DNA of 15,265 bases. It comes from Chlamydiia bacterium. GTDB taxonomy: Bacteria > Chlamydiota > Chlamydiia > Chlamydiales > FEN-1388. The notes beneath the pieces were generated by a model. That model searched no databases. It saw nothing but the letters and a program-made list of their open reading frames with translations, and was not told the DNA's origin. Where the stretch lies: positions 1 through 15,265 of the forward strand of contig PMZB01000205.1 of the NCBI GenBank assembly GCA_003170575.1. Direction: 5' to 3'. Positions 7,573 to 15,186 of this stretch are shown here, piece after piece (positions within the stretch are counted from its first letter, which is position 1; each line of letters begins with the position of its first letter). Made by a program: the position numbers and the translations under genes.

Positions 7573-9743
7573 TCTGTTTGTTGCTCGCTCTTTACAGATT
7601 CAATTACCTGTACCAGTACGTCTGGAGTTAAGATTTCTGGAAGAAGCAAAGGTTCTTCCCCTGGTCTGAAGATAGCATAAACAGGAACGCCATTTCTACC
7701 AAGGGAGCGGAGCATTTCAGTAATCTTTTCGTCCCCATTTGTCCAGTCTGCATGAAGAGGAACAATCTGATTTTTTTGAAAGGCACTCACAACTTTATGC
7801 GACATAAATACTACTTTATTGGCTTGGCAGGTTAAACACCATTTTGCAGAAAAATCCACAAACACAACATGTCCTTTTTTTAATTCCAGCTCTAGAGCAC
7901 TTTTAGAAAAGGGTTGCCAAGGGATCATAGGGTACTTTGGTGCATATTTTTCCACCATGGGAACAAGCGGTGAATCAAAAGAAAGAAGAAATGAAGCGGT
8001 GCCTAGAAGCATGATCGAAAGAGCGAGAATATACCCGATGCATCTGACAGGCCATGATCGGACGGGCGTTCCCCATCGGCCAAGTATCCATCCGCCTAGA
8101 GCGAGCAAGAAAAAGGAAGTACATGCGATAAGAAAGGAGAAAGACCTCGCTTCAGAATTGAGGACCCACAATAACCAAAGAACTGTTGCGAGCACCAAAA
8201 AGCCAAAAAACTGCTTTAAACCAATCATCCAGGGCCCGGGGCGAGGAAGGACTCTAAGGATTGAGGGAAAAATGGTTACAAGAAGGAACGGGAACGACAT
8301 GCCAAGGCCAATTGCAGTAAAGAGGTAAAACCCTTCTCTTGGATCAAATGTCACGGCAAAGCCTAAAACCGACCCTAGAAGCGGGCCAGTGCAAGGGGTT
8401 GCTATTATTGTAGCAAACAGTCCGGTGATAAAGGAAGCTGTGTAGGAAGAGGTCCTGGGAAGTTCGCTTTCTACAGTTCCTGCCCATGCTGCAAGGGATG
8501 TTCCAATTTCAAAAAGGCCAAATAAATTGAGGGCAAAAATAAACAGGATGATAATGAGCGCAGCCACAAAAAAGGGCTGTTGCAGCTGAAACCCCCACCC
8601 AATTGTCTCTCCCACATGTTCAAACAAGTATAAACCGCCTGCCAGTATCCAGAAGGCGACAAGGATGCCTAAGGTTGTAGCAAGGCCATGGAGAAATAAA
8701 TTGCTTTTGCCTCGCAAGGAGAGAAGATGCAACATCTTGAGGCCTACTACGGGCAACACACAGGGAGTTAGATTCAGGATCAGACCGCCAATAAAGGCTG
8801 CAAACAAAATAATAGTGAACGAAGTGGGAAGAGTTGAGAAGATTTTTTCCATTGAAATATCTCTAGGCTTCCAGAGTTTAGTTTCCTGGGAGGGAGGTGT
8901 TGATGGTTCACTAGAGTAGGTTATTGGCGCATTAATAGAGTATGTGTGTTTTGAGTCAGGAAACACAAGCTGGATTAATCCTGAGAACTGTTTTTTATCT
9001 CGTAGAAGTTCGCTTCCGTCAGATGATAGCGGTATAGTCACGGAGAGAGAGTCTTTGTTCTTTTCCCATGAAGGGGTCGTGTCAGGGTGAAAAATGCCTG
9101 GCATTTCTGGGAATACAATAATTTCTTTGGCTAAGGCTGTTTGTTCTTCATGAAGAGGAAGGGTGAGGGTAAGGGACTTTTTTGTGAGCCCTCCTTTTCC
9201 TGAAGCAAGAGGAATAGGGATATTTGCAAGAGCAAACTGCGCCATATTCCACTCAACATGTTTTGTGGCTGAGCGCGACACATTAAAAATGTACTCTGAC
9301 TGGATTGTGAATGGTGTGCACATGCCTTCGCATGTTAAGAAAAATGCTGTGACATTAACCTTGTAGGCATCAGGAGACATGTCTTTGTCAAAGGAAAGGC
9401 GCACAACCCATTCAGGCGTATCTTCATACCCATATACAATCGAATCGCCTTGTTTTATAAGAGAGGGAGTGGGCCACAAAAGTTCTTTTACCTCGATTCC
9501 ATGAGGCAGTTCCCAATCAAAGGCTGGGGCAAGGCCGGCATCTCCAGGATTTTTCCAATAGGTGTGCCATCCAGGCTGGAGGTTAAGTTTTAGAATCCCC
9601 TCTACTTCTTCTCCTGGCGCAACTGATTGCGAGGGAAACAGAAGGTGCACTGAACCGAGCGCATCTTTTTGCGCCACTGCAAATCCGGCGGTCATTGGAA
9701 ACAGAAAACTGAAGATAAGAAATAAAACCGCACGCCCTTTCAT
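7569..9743 (-). CDS. dsbD: Thiol:disulfide interchange protein DsbD (ScsB-like)
   Basis: This 724-residue membrane reductase carries electrons from cytoplasmic thioredoxin to periplasmic disulfide enzymes. A signal peptide (about 1-24, ending AVAQ) leads to a periplasmic N-terminal domain with the PGWHTYWKNPGDAG motif (57-70) and a Cys pair in TCEGMC (137-142). The transmembrane domain (about 305-590) has its two redox cysteines in LTPCVLP (Cys328) and ATPCTGP (Cys451). The C-terminal thioredoxin-like domain has FSAKWCLTCQANK (Cys636, Cys639) and GVPVY with the cis-Pro (685-689). All three domains and all six cysteines are present, so it should be functional. In chlamydiae such a pathway would bear on the disulfide-linked outer envelope. 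Start 9743 has a strong GGAGGG site 7-8 bases upstream. It overlaps tatD by 4 bases and probably heads the minus-strand run. Confidence 0.94.
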   Translation of the reverse strand: MKGRAVLFLIFSFLFPMTAGFAVAQKDALGSVHLLFPSQSVAPGEEVEGILKLNLQPGWHTYWKNPGDAGLAPAFDWELPHGIEVKELLWPTPSLIKQGDSIVYGYEDTPEWVVRLSFDKDMSPDAYKVNVTAFFLTCEGMCTPFTIQSEYIFNVSRSATKHVEWNMAQFALANIPIPLASGKGGLTKKSLTLTLPLHEEQTALAKEIIVFPEMPGIFHPDTTPSWEKNKDSLSVTIPLSSDGSELLRDKKQFSGLIQLVFPDSKHTYSINAPITYSSEPSTPPSQETKLWKPRDISMEKIFSTLPTSFTIILFAAFIGGLILNLTPCVLPVVGLKMLHLLSLRGKSNLFLHGLATTLGILVAFWILAGGLYLFEHVGETIGWGFQLQQPFFVAALIIILFIFALNLFGLFEIGTSLAAWAGTVESELPRTSSYTASFITGLFATIIATPCTGPLLGSVLGFAVTFDPREGFYLFTAIGLGMSFPFLLVTIFPSILRVLPRPGPWMIGLKQFFGFLVLATVLWLLWVLNSEARSFSFLIACTSFFLLALGGWILGRWGTPVRSWPVRCIGYILALSIMLLGTASFLLSFDSPLVPMVEKYAPKYPMIPWQPFSKSALELELKKGHVVFVDFSAKWCLTCQANKVVFMSHKVVSAFQKNQIVPLHADWTNGDEKITEMLRSLGRNGVPVYAIFRPGEEPLLLPEILTPDVLVQVIESVKSEQQTE

Positions 9744-9764
9744 GAAATACCCTCCACTCGGAAC

Positions 9765-9788
9765 TTTTTCTATATTAATATAGGAAAA
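9765..9788 (-). promoter_or_regulatory. AT-rich palindrome upstream of dsbD
   Basis: CTATATTAATATAG (9770-9783) is a perfect 14-bp palindrome. Flanking T and A runs extend it to about 24 bp with one mismatch per arm. It lies some 25-45 bases before the dsbD start, upstream of the ribosome-binding site. It could provide a -10 element (TATATT on the minus strand) or be an operator for a dimeric regulator. No convincing -35 accompanies it. Confidence 0.4.
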
Positions 9789-9857
9789 ATTATTTTAATG
9801 AAAGAAAAATGCACTCATCTCTTGTATGTAAAGACCCAAATTTGAGAAAACTGATCT

Positions 9858-10024
9858 AGGAATCGTACAGGAATAACTTTTACAGATCTTGTGGGAAAAA
9901 TCGATTCATCTTACTTACGATTTTTCCTCGCAGGTATCTATGGATACTTTGCTTCGGAAAAATCGTCAAGATCTGAACCGTTTTTCTCCTCTATAACTGT
10001 AAAAGTTATTCCTGTATGATCCCT
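9858..10024. repeat. MITE-like palindromic repeat, long form
   Basis: This element fills most of the 311-base dsbD/GT2 intergenic region. Terminal inverted repeats of 24 bp (9862-9885 and 9997-10020) match with one mismatch, and similarity continues a few bases outward (AGG..ATC type ends). Inside are nested palindromes: CAGATCTTG (9883-9891) pairs with 9967-9975, and GGAAAAATCG occurs directly at 9894-9903 and 9956-9965 and inverted at 9918-9927, the latter two enclosing a small hairpin around 9931-9952. There is no coding capacity. A second, shorter copy lies at the right edge. No clear target-site duplication is seen. The rest of the gap (9789-9857) shows nothing recognisable. Confidence 0.85.
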
Positions 10025-10054
10025 TCCCGAATCTGATGTATCTGAGGTGATGAT

Positions 10055-11212
10055 ATGTTACGGCTATTGTTTCTTTTCCTGTTCTTTATGGCTCCTCTTG
10101 CTGCAGAGGGTAAAAAAACGGTGTGTCTTAACATGATCGTACGGGATGAGAGCCAAATTATTACGAGGTGCTTAGCTTCGGTGAAGCCGTTTATTGATTA
10201 TTGGGTCATTGTTGACACGGGTTCACTAGATGGAACACAGCAAGTGATAAAAGATTTCATGAAAGATAAGCCTGGAGAGCTGTTTGAAAGGCCTTGGGTG
10301 AATTTTGAGCACAATCGTAATGAAGCATTGGACTTGGCGCGAACAAAAGGGGATTATATTCTGATTATCGATGCTGATGATTATTTAGAGGCCCCTCCCG
10401 ACTTTAAATTTCCCCAGCTTTCTGCTGATGCATATCAGATTCAGATTAAGTATGGAGGGATGACGTATCCAAGAACGCAGCTTTTCAAATCAAGCCTTCC
10501 TTGGAAATGGATGGGTGTTGTTCATGAAGTGATTGTTTGTGACACTGCACATCCTCCTGAGATGTTGGAGGGAGTCCACTTCATGGTCACGCGGGATGGT
10601 GCGCGGGCTAAAGATCCAAAAAGATATCATAAGGACGCTGAAATATTGGAAGAAGCACTCAAAAAAGATCCGACAAGTACCCGCTATACATTTTACCTTG
10701 CTCAAAGCTATAGAGATGCAGGAGAAAAGGAAAAGTCTCTTGAATGGTATCAAAAACGAATAGCTATGGGCGGCTGGGCTGAAGAAGTATATATTTCCAT
10801 GCTCAGTGTTGCAAAACTCCAGCAAGCTCTTGGAATGCCGGTTGATACTGTGATTGGAAGCTTTGAACGTGCACATCGGTACCGCCCGCATCGGGTTGAA
10901 GCTGTCTACCATCTTGCCGAAATGTACAATCAGAACGGGATGACTGACCTTGCGTATGCGCTCATCAAGACAAGAGAGTATATTAGACAACCTGCGACAA
11001 AAGATATCTTGTTTACGGAAGACTGGATGGAAGAGTATGGAGTTCTTTTTCAACTTTCCATTGCTGCCTACTGGATCGAGCGGTATCAGGAATCTCTTGA
11101 AGCATGCGATAAGCTTCTTGCGATGCAGAATTTTCCTTGGAAAGAGCAAGCGCAAAAGAACCGGGAGTTTCCCATTGCTCGGCTTAAGGATTTTGCGGCT
11201 AAGGCTGCGTAA
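10055..11212 (+). CDS. GT2-family glycosyltransferase with signal peptide and TPR-like C-terminus
   Basis: This 385-residue protein starts with a classic signal peptide (MLRLLFLFLFFMAPLAAEG, cleavage near residues 17-19). A GT-A fold of family GT2 follows: TVCLNMIVRDES (22-33), VIVDTGSLDGT (51-61), HNRNEAL (86-92) and the metal-binding DADDY (106-110), then WMGVVHEVI (152-160) in the acceptor region. From about residue 190 to the end it is helical with a TPR-like spacing (ILEEALKKDPTSTRYTFYLA, then LEWYQKRI). The core-plus-TPR layout resembles the SunS type of peptide glycosyltransferase. Such enzymes normally use cytosolic nucleotide sugars, so the export signal is odd; a single uncleaved membrane anchor is an alternative. 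Start: GAGG at 10044-10047 lies 7 bases before ATG 10055. The palindromic repeat ends about 30 bases upstream. Confidence 0.85.
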   Translation: MLRLLFLFLFFMAPLAAEGKKTVCLNMIVRDESQIITRCLASVKPFIDYWVIVDTGSLDGTQQVIKDFMKDKPGELFERPWVNFEHNRNEALDLARTKGDYILIIDADDYLEAPPDFKFPQLSADAYQIQIKYGGMTYPRTQLFKSSLPWKWMGVVHEVIVCDTAHPPEMLEGVHFMVTRDGARAKDPKRYHKDAEILEEALKKDPTSTRYTFYLAQSYRDAGEKEKSLEWYQKRIAMGGWAEEVYISMLSVAKLQQALGMPVDTVIGSFERAHRYRPHRVEAVYHLAEMYNQNGMTDLAYALIKTREYIRQPATKDILFTEDWMEEYGVLFQLSIAAYWIERYQESLEACDKLLAMQNFPWKEQAQKNREFPIARLKDFAAKAA

Positions 11213-11242
11213 AATAGCTCAATTTTTTTAGATTGGGTTGAG

Positions 11243-11248
11243 TATAAT
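11243..11248 (+). promoter_or_regulatory. Candidate -10 element for the small hydrophobic-protein gene
   Basis: A perfect TATAAT lies in the 58-base gap after the GT2 stop, with the expected start of transcription just before the strong AAGGAG (11255-11260) that precedes ATG 11271. No good -35 is seen 16-18 bases upstream. A weak CTCAA/TTGAG stem (about 11218-11241) precedes it. The gene may have its own short-leader transcript or be read through from the GT2 gene. Confidence 0.35.
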
Positions 11249-11270
11249 TAAAAAAAGGAGATTGTTAATT

Positions 11271-11867
11271 ATGAATACATATGGTCTTAGTCTTGATTTT
11301 GCTATTTCTGTTCCTAGTACTGCATTCCCTCTGAGCGACGATGTTAGTCGGTTCGCAAAATCGTGCAGGAAGGTATTTCTTGATGTTTTGCGCGTTCAAA
11401 ACGTAGCTCTTCAAATTTTTGGATTTTTGCCTATTCTTAGCGTTTACTCTGGAATGTATCGAATTTGTGCTGCGGGTGTAATGTTTACAGCGGGTGCAGT
11501 CCTAGACTTGAAACAGATAGAGCCAAAGTTGGCTGATGATCTAAGGATTTCGAGTATTAGCCAGATATTCAGAGGAATCCTAGAGATGCTGTTCCCCGTG
11601 GGAAGGTGGATCAATTTAGGACTAGACATCACCAACGCATTTGCTCTCTACGATGACAAAGATAAACGTCACAGATCTAATCCGCCTCTCCAGCCTGCCC
11701 CTTCGCCACAGCAATCGCAACCTTCCCAACCCCAACCCCAACCTCCAGAACTACAGTCGCAACCTCCCCTGCCGCAACCGCAACAACCAGAATCTCAGCA
11801 GCCAAATCCAGCTCAAGCACAACCCCTGGCTCCGGTCCAACAGCCAGTCGTAGAGACTCCTTCGTGA
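11271..11867 (+). CDS. Small hydrophobic protein with Pro/Gln-rich C-terminal tail
   Basis: I do not recognise this 198-residue protein. A TTG at 11238 in the same frame would add 11 residues, but AAGGAG at 11255-11260 clearly serves ATG 11271. Residues 1-42 are mixed. Residues about 43-80 (VQNVALQIFGFLPILSVYSG onward to FTAGAVLDL) form one long or two short hydrophobic segments, and residues 98-127 (QIFRGILEMLFPVGRWINLG and on) form another amphipathic or hydrophobic stretch. From residue 137 to the end it is almost only Pro, Gln, Ser, Ala and Leu, and presumably disordered. No signal peptide is seen. A hydrophobic core with a disordered tail is compatible with a membrane-associated or secreted chlamydial protein, but no family can be named. 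It converges with the UDPGP gene. Confidence 0.7.
   Translation: MNTYGLSLDFAISVPSTAFPLSDDVSRFAKSCRKVFLDVLRVQNVALQIFGFLPILSVYSGMYRICAAGVMFTAGAVLDLKQIEPKLADDLRISSISQIFRGILEMLFPVGRWINLGLDITNAFALYDDKDKRHRSNPPLQPAPSPQQSQPSQPQPQPPELQSQPPLPQPQQPESQQPNPAQAQPLAPVQQPVVETPS
11725..11742 (+). repeat. In-frame hexanucleotide tandem repeat
   Basis: CCCAAC occurs three times in tandem and encodes alternating Gln-Pro in the tail of the small hydrophobic protein. The surrounding region (about 11690-11840) is strongly C/A-rich on the plus strand. Slippage by whole units would lengthen or shorten the tail without a frameshift. Confidence 0.7.
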
Positions 11868-11964
11868 AGAAAATTCACATAGACCACTGAGCACACAGAC
11901 AAGCCGCATCTTATAGGATGCGAGCGACTTACGGGCACTTGAGCTATGTAAGCAGAATTAGCAT

Positions 11965-12003
11965 AAGCCTGCCATGGGAAACTTCCCATGGCAGGCTTTT
12001 TTT
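11965..12003 (+). terminator. Perfect hairpin terminator between converging genes
   Basis: AAGCCTGCCATGGGAA (11965-11980) pairs perfectly with 11983-11998 around a 2-base loop, with a run of seven T at 11997-12003. It ends transcription of the plus-strand genes. Read from the other side it lies right after the UDPGP stop codon, but there the T run is poor, so it would stop minus-strand transcripts less well. A separate 6-bp stem (11905-11910 with 11917-11922) lies in the same gap and has no T tract. Confidence 0.9.
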
Positions 12004-14191
12004 ATTTGGTGAGTACTGGTGGCGTGCCAGGCGTCCAGGAGATAGTGTAGGTCCAGGATGGGGTGATGATAAGCTCGAATGTGATGTCAGGCTCTCCTGA
12101 GGGGGTTGCTGTGATTGTAGCGCGTTGGCCATCTGGGACGAAGAGGTAAAGAGGACCTGTGATGGTCACATCTTTTGCAACAACTTCAGAGAACCCTTCC
12201 AGGATGATTTCAAACTGTTCTTCAGGCTTTGTGGATTTTTTCAGGGCATCTGAAGCTGTGCGGGAGGCAAATCCTTTGTTGCGCACTGTCACATTAGTAA
12301 GGAGGGCTCTGCCCACTTTATTGGAAAATGTGGTTCCTTGGTTTTTGGAGGCAGGGCCTGTTGGGTCAAGAGCTTTAATGGAAAGGCATCCATCCACGTT
12401 AAGGTTGGTACACGAGATTTCTGCAAGATCAAGCGTGAGATCTGAGCGAGGGGCTAGGGATCCTGTATGCACTTTTTGCCCAATTACCTCCCAGAATGGC
12501 CCTAAAGCTGGGTTAAAGGAGAAGGTGAACGCTGGGCCGTCTTTGAGATATTCCTCAAGGGTTTGCTCTTTTGGAAGAGTGAACCCGCAATGGTCTTTAA
12601 GGATACGTCTACAGGCATTTAACCAGTCATAGTAGCAGGATTCAGGAGTTTCTGCAGGAGATTGGGATGGGGAAAATGCTTTTTTCGCAACGGACATAAG
12701 TTTTTCCCTCTCTTGAAGAAGAAGGAAGGTGCTTAAGGAATCAGGAGGGGAAGAGAGCTCATCTGCAATATTTTGCATGGAACACTCTAAGCGTGCTGCA
12801 ATCTTTTTTGTACTTAAGTTTTTAAGGGCTTCAGGGGTTGCTTTGGCGTTCACAATCGTTCCTGGGAAGGGATTTTTCCTCACAGCCTTTTCTATGGCTG
12901 CGATGTTGACAAACAAGGTATTGGTATTTGCAGGGCAGGCTCTTTCTTTAAAGAGATCAGGCCGTAAGCTTTTAAGAGTGGAAAACTGTGTATACTCAAT
13001 GTTCGATATAGCGGCAGTGTTGTCTGGTTTTATGGAGAGAATATTAAGCCCTTCGCTTAAGCCTGGTTTACTTGGAATAGATGCAAAACCAAACGCTTTG
13101 TGATGAGATGTTCCATAACCCAAAAAGGCTGAAAGGTTGTTATCAAGCCCACAGAGCGGGTTATTTACTTGCCGCACCAGGCACTCTTTTATGCCATGAG
13201 CGCGAAGCCACTGAAATGATCCTGAGTCTTCTGCCAGTTTCCAGATAACGCCATGCCCGCCAGGCCTCATGTCCAGTGTGAGCGGGGAGAGAGCGACCCA
13301 CTGTCCATCAATCGCCACCATGGGCACCTGATCCTGGATGATACACTGAATCGTATCTGGATTATGCCCATACCAATTTGCCTTCTTGCCCATCTCTGTG
13401 ATGTGTTTATTATTATCCTTCACGAAAGATGTCATGATAACAACAGGGACAGAAATCTGCTTCCCAAACGCTCTGAAGTAGAAGTACTCTTGGGCTTGAA
13501 TGTCGCGCATAAGCCCTTCAAATAGCGTTTTCCCATCGAAGAGAAGACATGCAGCTGGCAGGGGTTCTTTTGTTTTTTCATCCAGAAGATTTAGCCTGTC
13601 GCCTGCTCCCCCAAGCACCAGTATCTGAGCTGTTTGAGGTACGTTTTTCACACCCTCGTACACAAGCTTCCAGACTTCCTCGTTTTTTTGTCGTATGTCT
13701 ATGTACGGAGGCAGGGAAAACTTTGCGGCATCAGGCGGCGTGTCTTTTGCTAAAAATAATCCTAAGATCGTGTCCTGGTACCCAATAATACCTCCTATTG
13801 GCCTGTAGAAGGCATCTACTGCAACAAGAGAGTGGGCAAATTCGTTAAGCTTATCCTTCTTGTTGGGAAGCGTCTCAAATCCAGAGAAAATGGGGGAGAA
13901 CTGATCAATTGCGATAAGTTCAGCGATCACAAGTTTTTCAGGTATGGGTGCTATTTTGTACCATGCTTGGAGTTCTGGATAGGTATCAAGCGCGGAAGCA
14001 GGAGGACAAAGTTTTTCCAGCAGAGTAAGGCGCTCATCTAAAGTTCTACACGGCGCAAGGGCAGTAAGAAGAGAAGAGGTTTTATTTTTTGCTGAGACCA
14101 GTTTTTGTTCGCCTTCTTGAGGTGCAGATGCATGGATAGCTGTTATAGGGGAAAGTGTAAGGAGAAGACTAAGTAACCACAGGCATTTCAT
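12002..14191 (-). CDS. UDPGP-family nucleotidyltransferase (UDP-sugar pyrophosphorylase-like) with signal peptide
   Basis: This 729-residue protein starts with a Sec signal peptide (MKCLWLLSLLLTLSPITAIHA, cleavage near ASA-P at 23). After a helical N-terminal part comes a UDPGP (UAP1/UGPase) core: VLGGAGDRLNL (192-202), Lys221 in FDGKTLFE, VVIMTSF (250-256), QDQVPM (286-291), MRPGGHGVIWKL (308-319), VRQVNNPL (339-346), IEYTQF near 402-407, and TNTLFVN further on. These follow the order of motifs in UDP-N-acetylglucosamine pyrophosphorylases, which make UDP-sugar from UTP and sugar-1-phosphate. The nucleotide loop has Asp198 where the family usually has Thr (GGxGTR). The last roughly 150 residues look beta-rich. 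It is longer than typical (450-520 residues). It overlaps ftsY by 4 bases (ATGA), implying coupled translation. Exact sugar, activity and final location are not known. Confidence 0.8.
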   Translation of the reverse strand: MKCLWLLSLLLTLSPITAIHASAPQEGEQKLVSAKNKTSSLLTALAPCRTLDERLTLLEKLCPPASALDTYPELQAWYKIAPIPEKLVIAELIAIDQFSPIFSGFETLPNKKDKLNEFAHSLVAVDAFYRPIGGIIGYQDTILGLFLAKDTPPDAAKFSLPPYIDIRQKNEEVWKLVYEGVKNVPQTAQILVLGGAGDRLNLLDEKTKEPLPAACLLFDGKTLFEGLMRDIQAQEYFYFRAFGKQISVPVVIMTSFVKDNNKHITEMGKKANWYGHNPDTIQCIIQDQVPMVAIDGQWVALSPLTLDMRPGGHGVIWKLAEDSGSFQWLRAHGIKECLVRQVNNPLCGLDNNLSAFLGYGTSHHKAFGFASIPSKPGLSEGLNILSIKPDNTAAISNIEYTQFSTLKSLRPDLFKERACPANTNTLFVNIAAIEKAVRKNPFPGTIVNAKATPEALKNLSTKKIAARLECSMQNIADELSSPPDSLSTFLLLQEREKLMSVAKKAFSPSQSPAETPESCYYDWLNACRRILKDHCGFTLPKEQTLEEYLKDGPAFTFSFNPALGPFWEVIGQKVHTGSLAPRSDLTLDLAEISCTNLNVDGCLSIKALDPTGPASKNQGTTFSNKVGRALLTNVTVRNKGFASRTASDALKKSTKPEEQFEIILEGFSEVVAKDVTITGPLYLFVPDGQRATITATPSGEPDITFELIITPSWTYTISWTPGTPPVLTK

Positions 14192-15144
14192 AGGACTACC
14201 TCTTTGTTTTCTTTTTCATCTTCGTAGAACATAGAGTGGACAAATGCTTTTGGATCATAAGGGCAAAGTGCATCTAAGGTTTCGCCAACTCCCAGGAATT
14301 TGACTGGCACTTCAAGCTGCTTTTGGATCGAAATAACAACTCCGCCCTTGGCCGAACCATCAATCTTTGTGAGTATAAGTCCTGTCAATGGAGTTGCCTT
14401 GTGGAAGGCGCGAGCTTGTTCCACGCCATTTTGTCCGATTGTGGCATCCAGAACCAGAAGTGTTTCGTGAGGCGAAGAAGGAAGCGCTTTTTGACAGCTT
14501 CTTCGGAGCTTTTCAAGTTCACGTAAAAGATGCTCTTTATTTTCTAAACGCCCTGCGGTATCTATGAGAAGCACATCCACTGCTCTGGCTCGGGCGGCTG
14601 TAACAGCATCAAAAGCAACCGCAGCTGGATCTGCATTATATTTTGCGCGAATAACGAAAATACCAAGCCGTTCCGCCCATGCAGCGATTTGTTCTTGGGC
14701 GGCCGCTCTAAAAGTGTCTGCCGCAGCAAGCATCACAGTTTTTTTTTGTTCCAAGTAAAATTTGGCTATTTTTGCAATAGATGTTGTTTTTCCAGTTCCA
14801 TTTGCTCCAACAATGAGAATTACAGTGGGAGCGGAAGGCTGAAGCGCAAATAAAGGAGAAAGATGAGAGGTTTCGGCAACAAGACACTCCTCCAAATATG
14901 CGAGAAGGTCGTCTACAAGACATTGTGGGTTCTTTTTGAGGAACACACGCACATTTTTCATAAGTTCATGGATGACTTTAACCCCTAGATCAGCTTCAAA
15001 CAAGATTTCCTCAAGCTCATCTAAAAGCGCTTCATTAACATTTGTTCCAAAAAGGGTGCGGATCTTATCGGTTAATGTATTCCTTGTTGAGCGAAGAGCA
15101 TTTTTTACCGCAGACCAGCTGCTTTTTATCCACCCAAAAACCAT
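14188..15144 (-). CDS. ftsY: Signal recognition particle receptor FtsY
   Basis: This 318-residue SRP GTPase is the membrane-docking receptor for ribosome-SRP complexes delivering membrane proteins. The N domain (about 1-90) includes LLDELEEILFEADLGVKV (40-57). The G domain has G1 GANGTGKTT (113-121), DTFRAAAQEQ (143-152), DTAGR (195-199), TKIDGSAKGG (259-268) and the closing GVGE (285-288) with a terminal FYEDE. It is a short FtsY without the long acidic A domain of Escherichia coli; the amphipathic start (MVFGWIKSSWSAVKNALRS) probably serves as the membrane-targeting helix. The start at 15144 has AAGG about 8 bases upstream. The gene is followed with a 4-base overlap by the UDPGP-family gene. 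A repeat-borne promoter candidate lies upstream. Confidence 0.97.
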   Translation of the reverse strand: MVFGWIKSSWSAVKNALRSTRNTLTDKIRTLFGTNVNEALLDELEEILFEADLGVKVIHELMKNVRVFLKKNPQCLVDDLLAYLEECLVAETSHLSPLFALQPSAPTVILIVGANGTGKTTSIAKIAKFYLEQKKTVMLAAADTFRAAAQEQIAAWAERLGIFVIRAKYNADPAAVAFDAVTAARARAVDVLLIDTAGRLENKEHLLRELEKLRRSCQKALPSSPHETLLVLDATIGQNGVEQARAFHKATPLTGLILTKIDGSAKGGVVISIQKQLEVPVKFLGVGETLDALCPYDPKAFVHSMFYEDEKENKEVVL

Positions 15145-15186
15145 GAATTACCTTGTACTCTTGCTTGCCTTTGCTGTAGTGTGCGA

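Noticed and set aside
7819..8328. Plus-strand open frame of 169 codons
   Set aside because: Antisense to the DsbD thioredoxin and membrane domains, whose conserved motifs prove the minus-strand frame.
10490..11155. Minus-strand open frame of 221 codons
   Set aside because: Antisense to the GT2/TPR gene; Cys/His/Phe-rich composition typical of a shadow frame.
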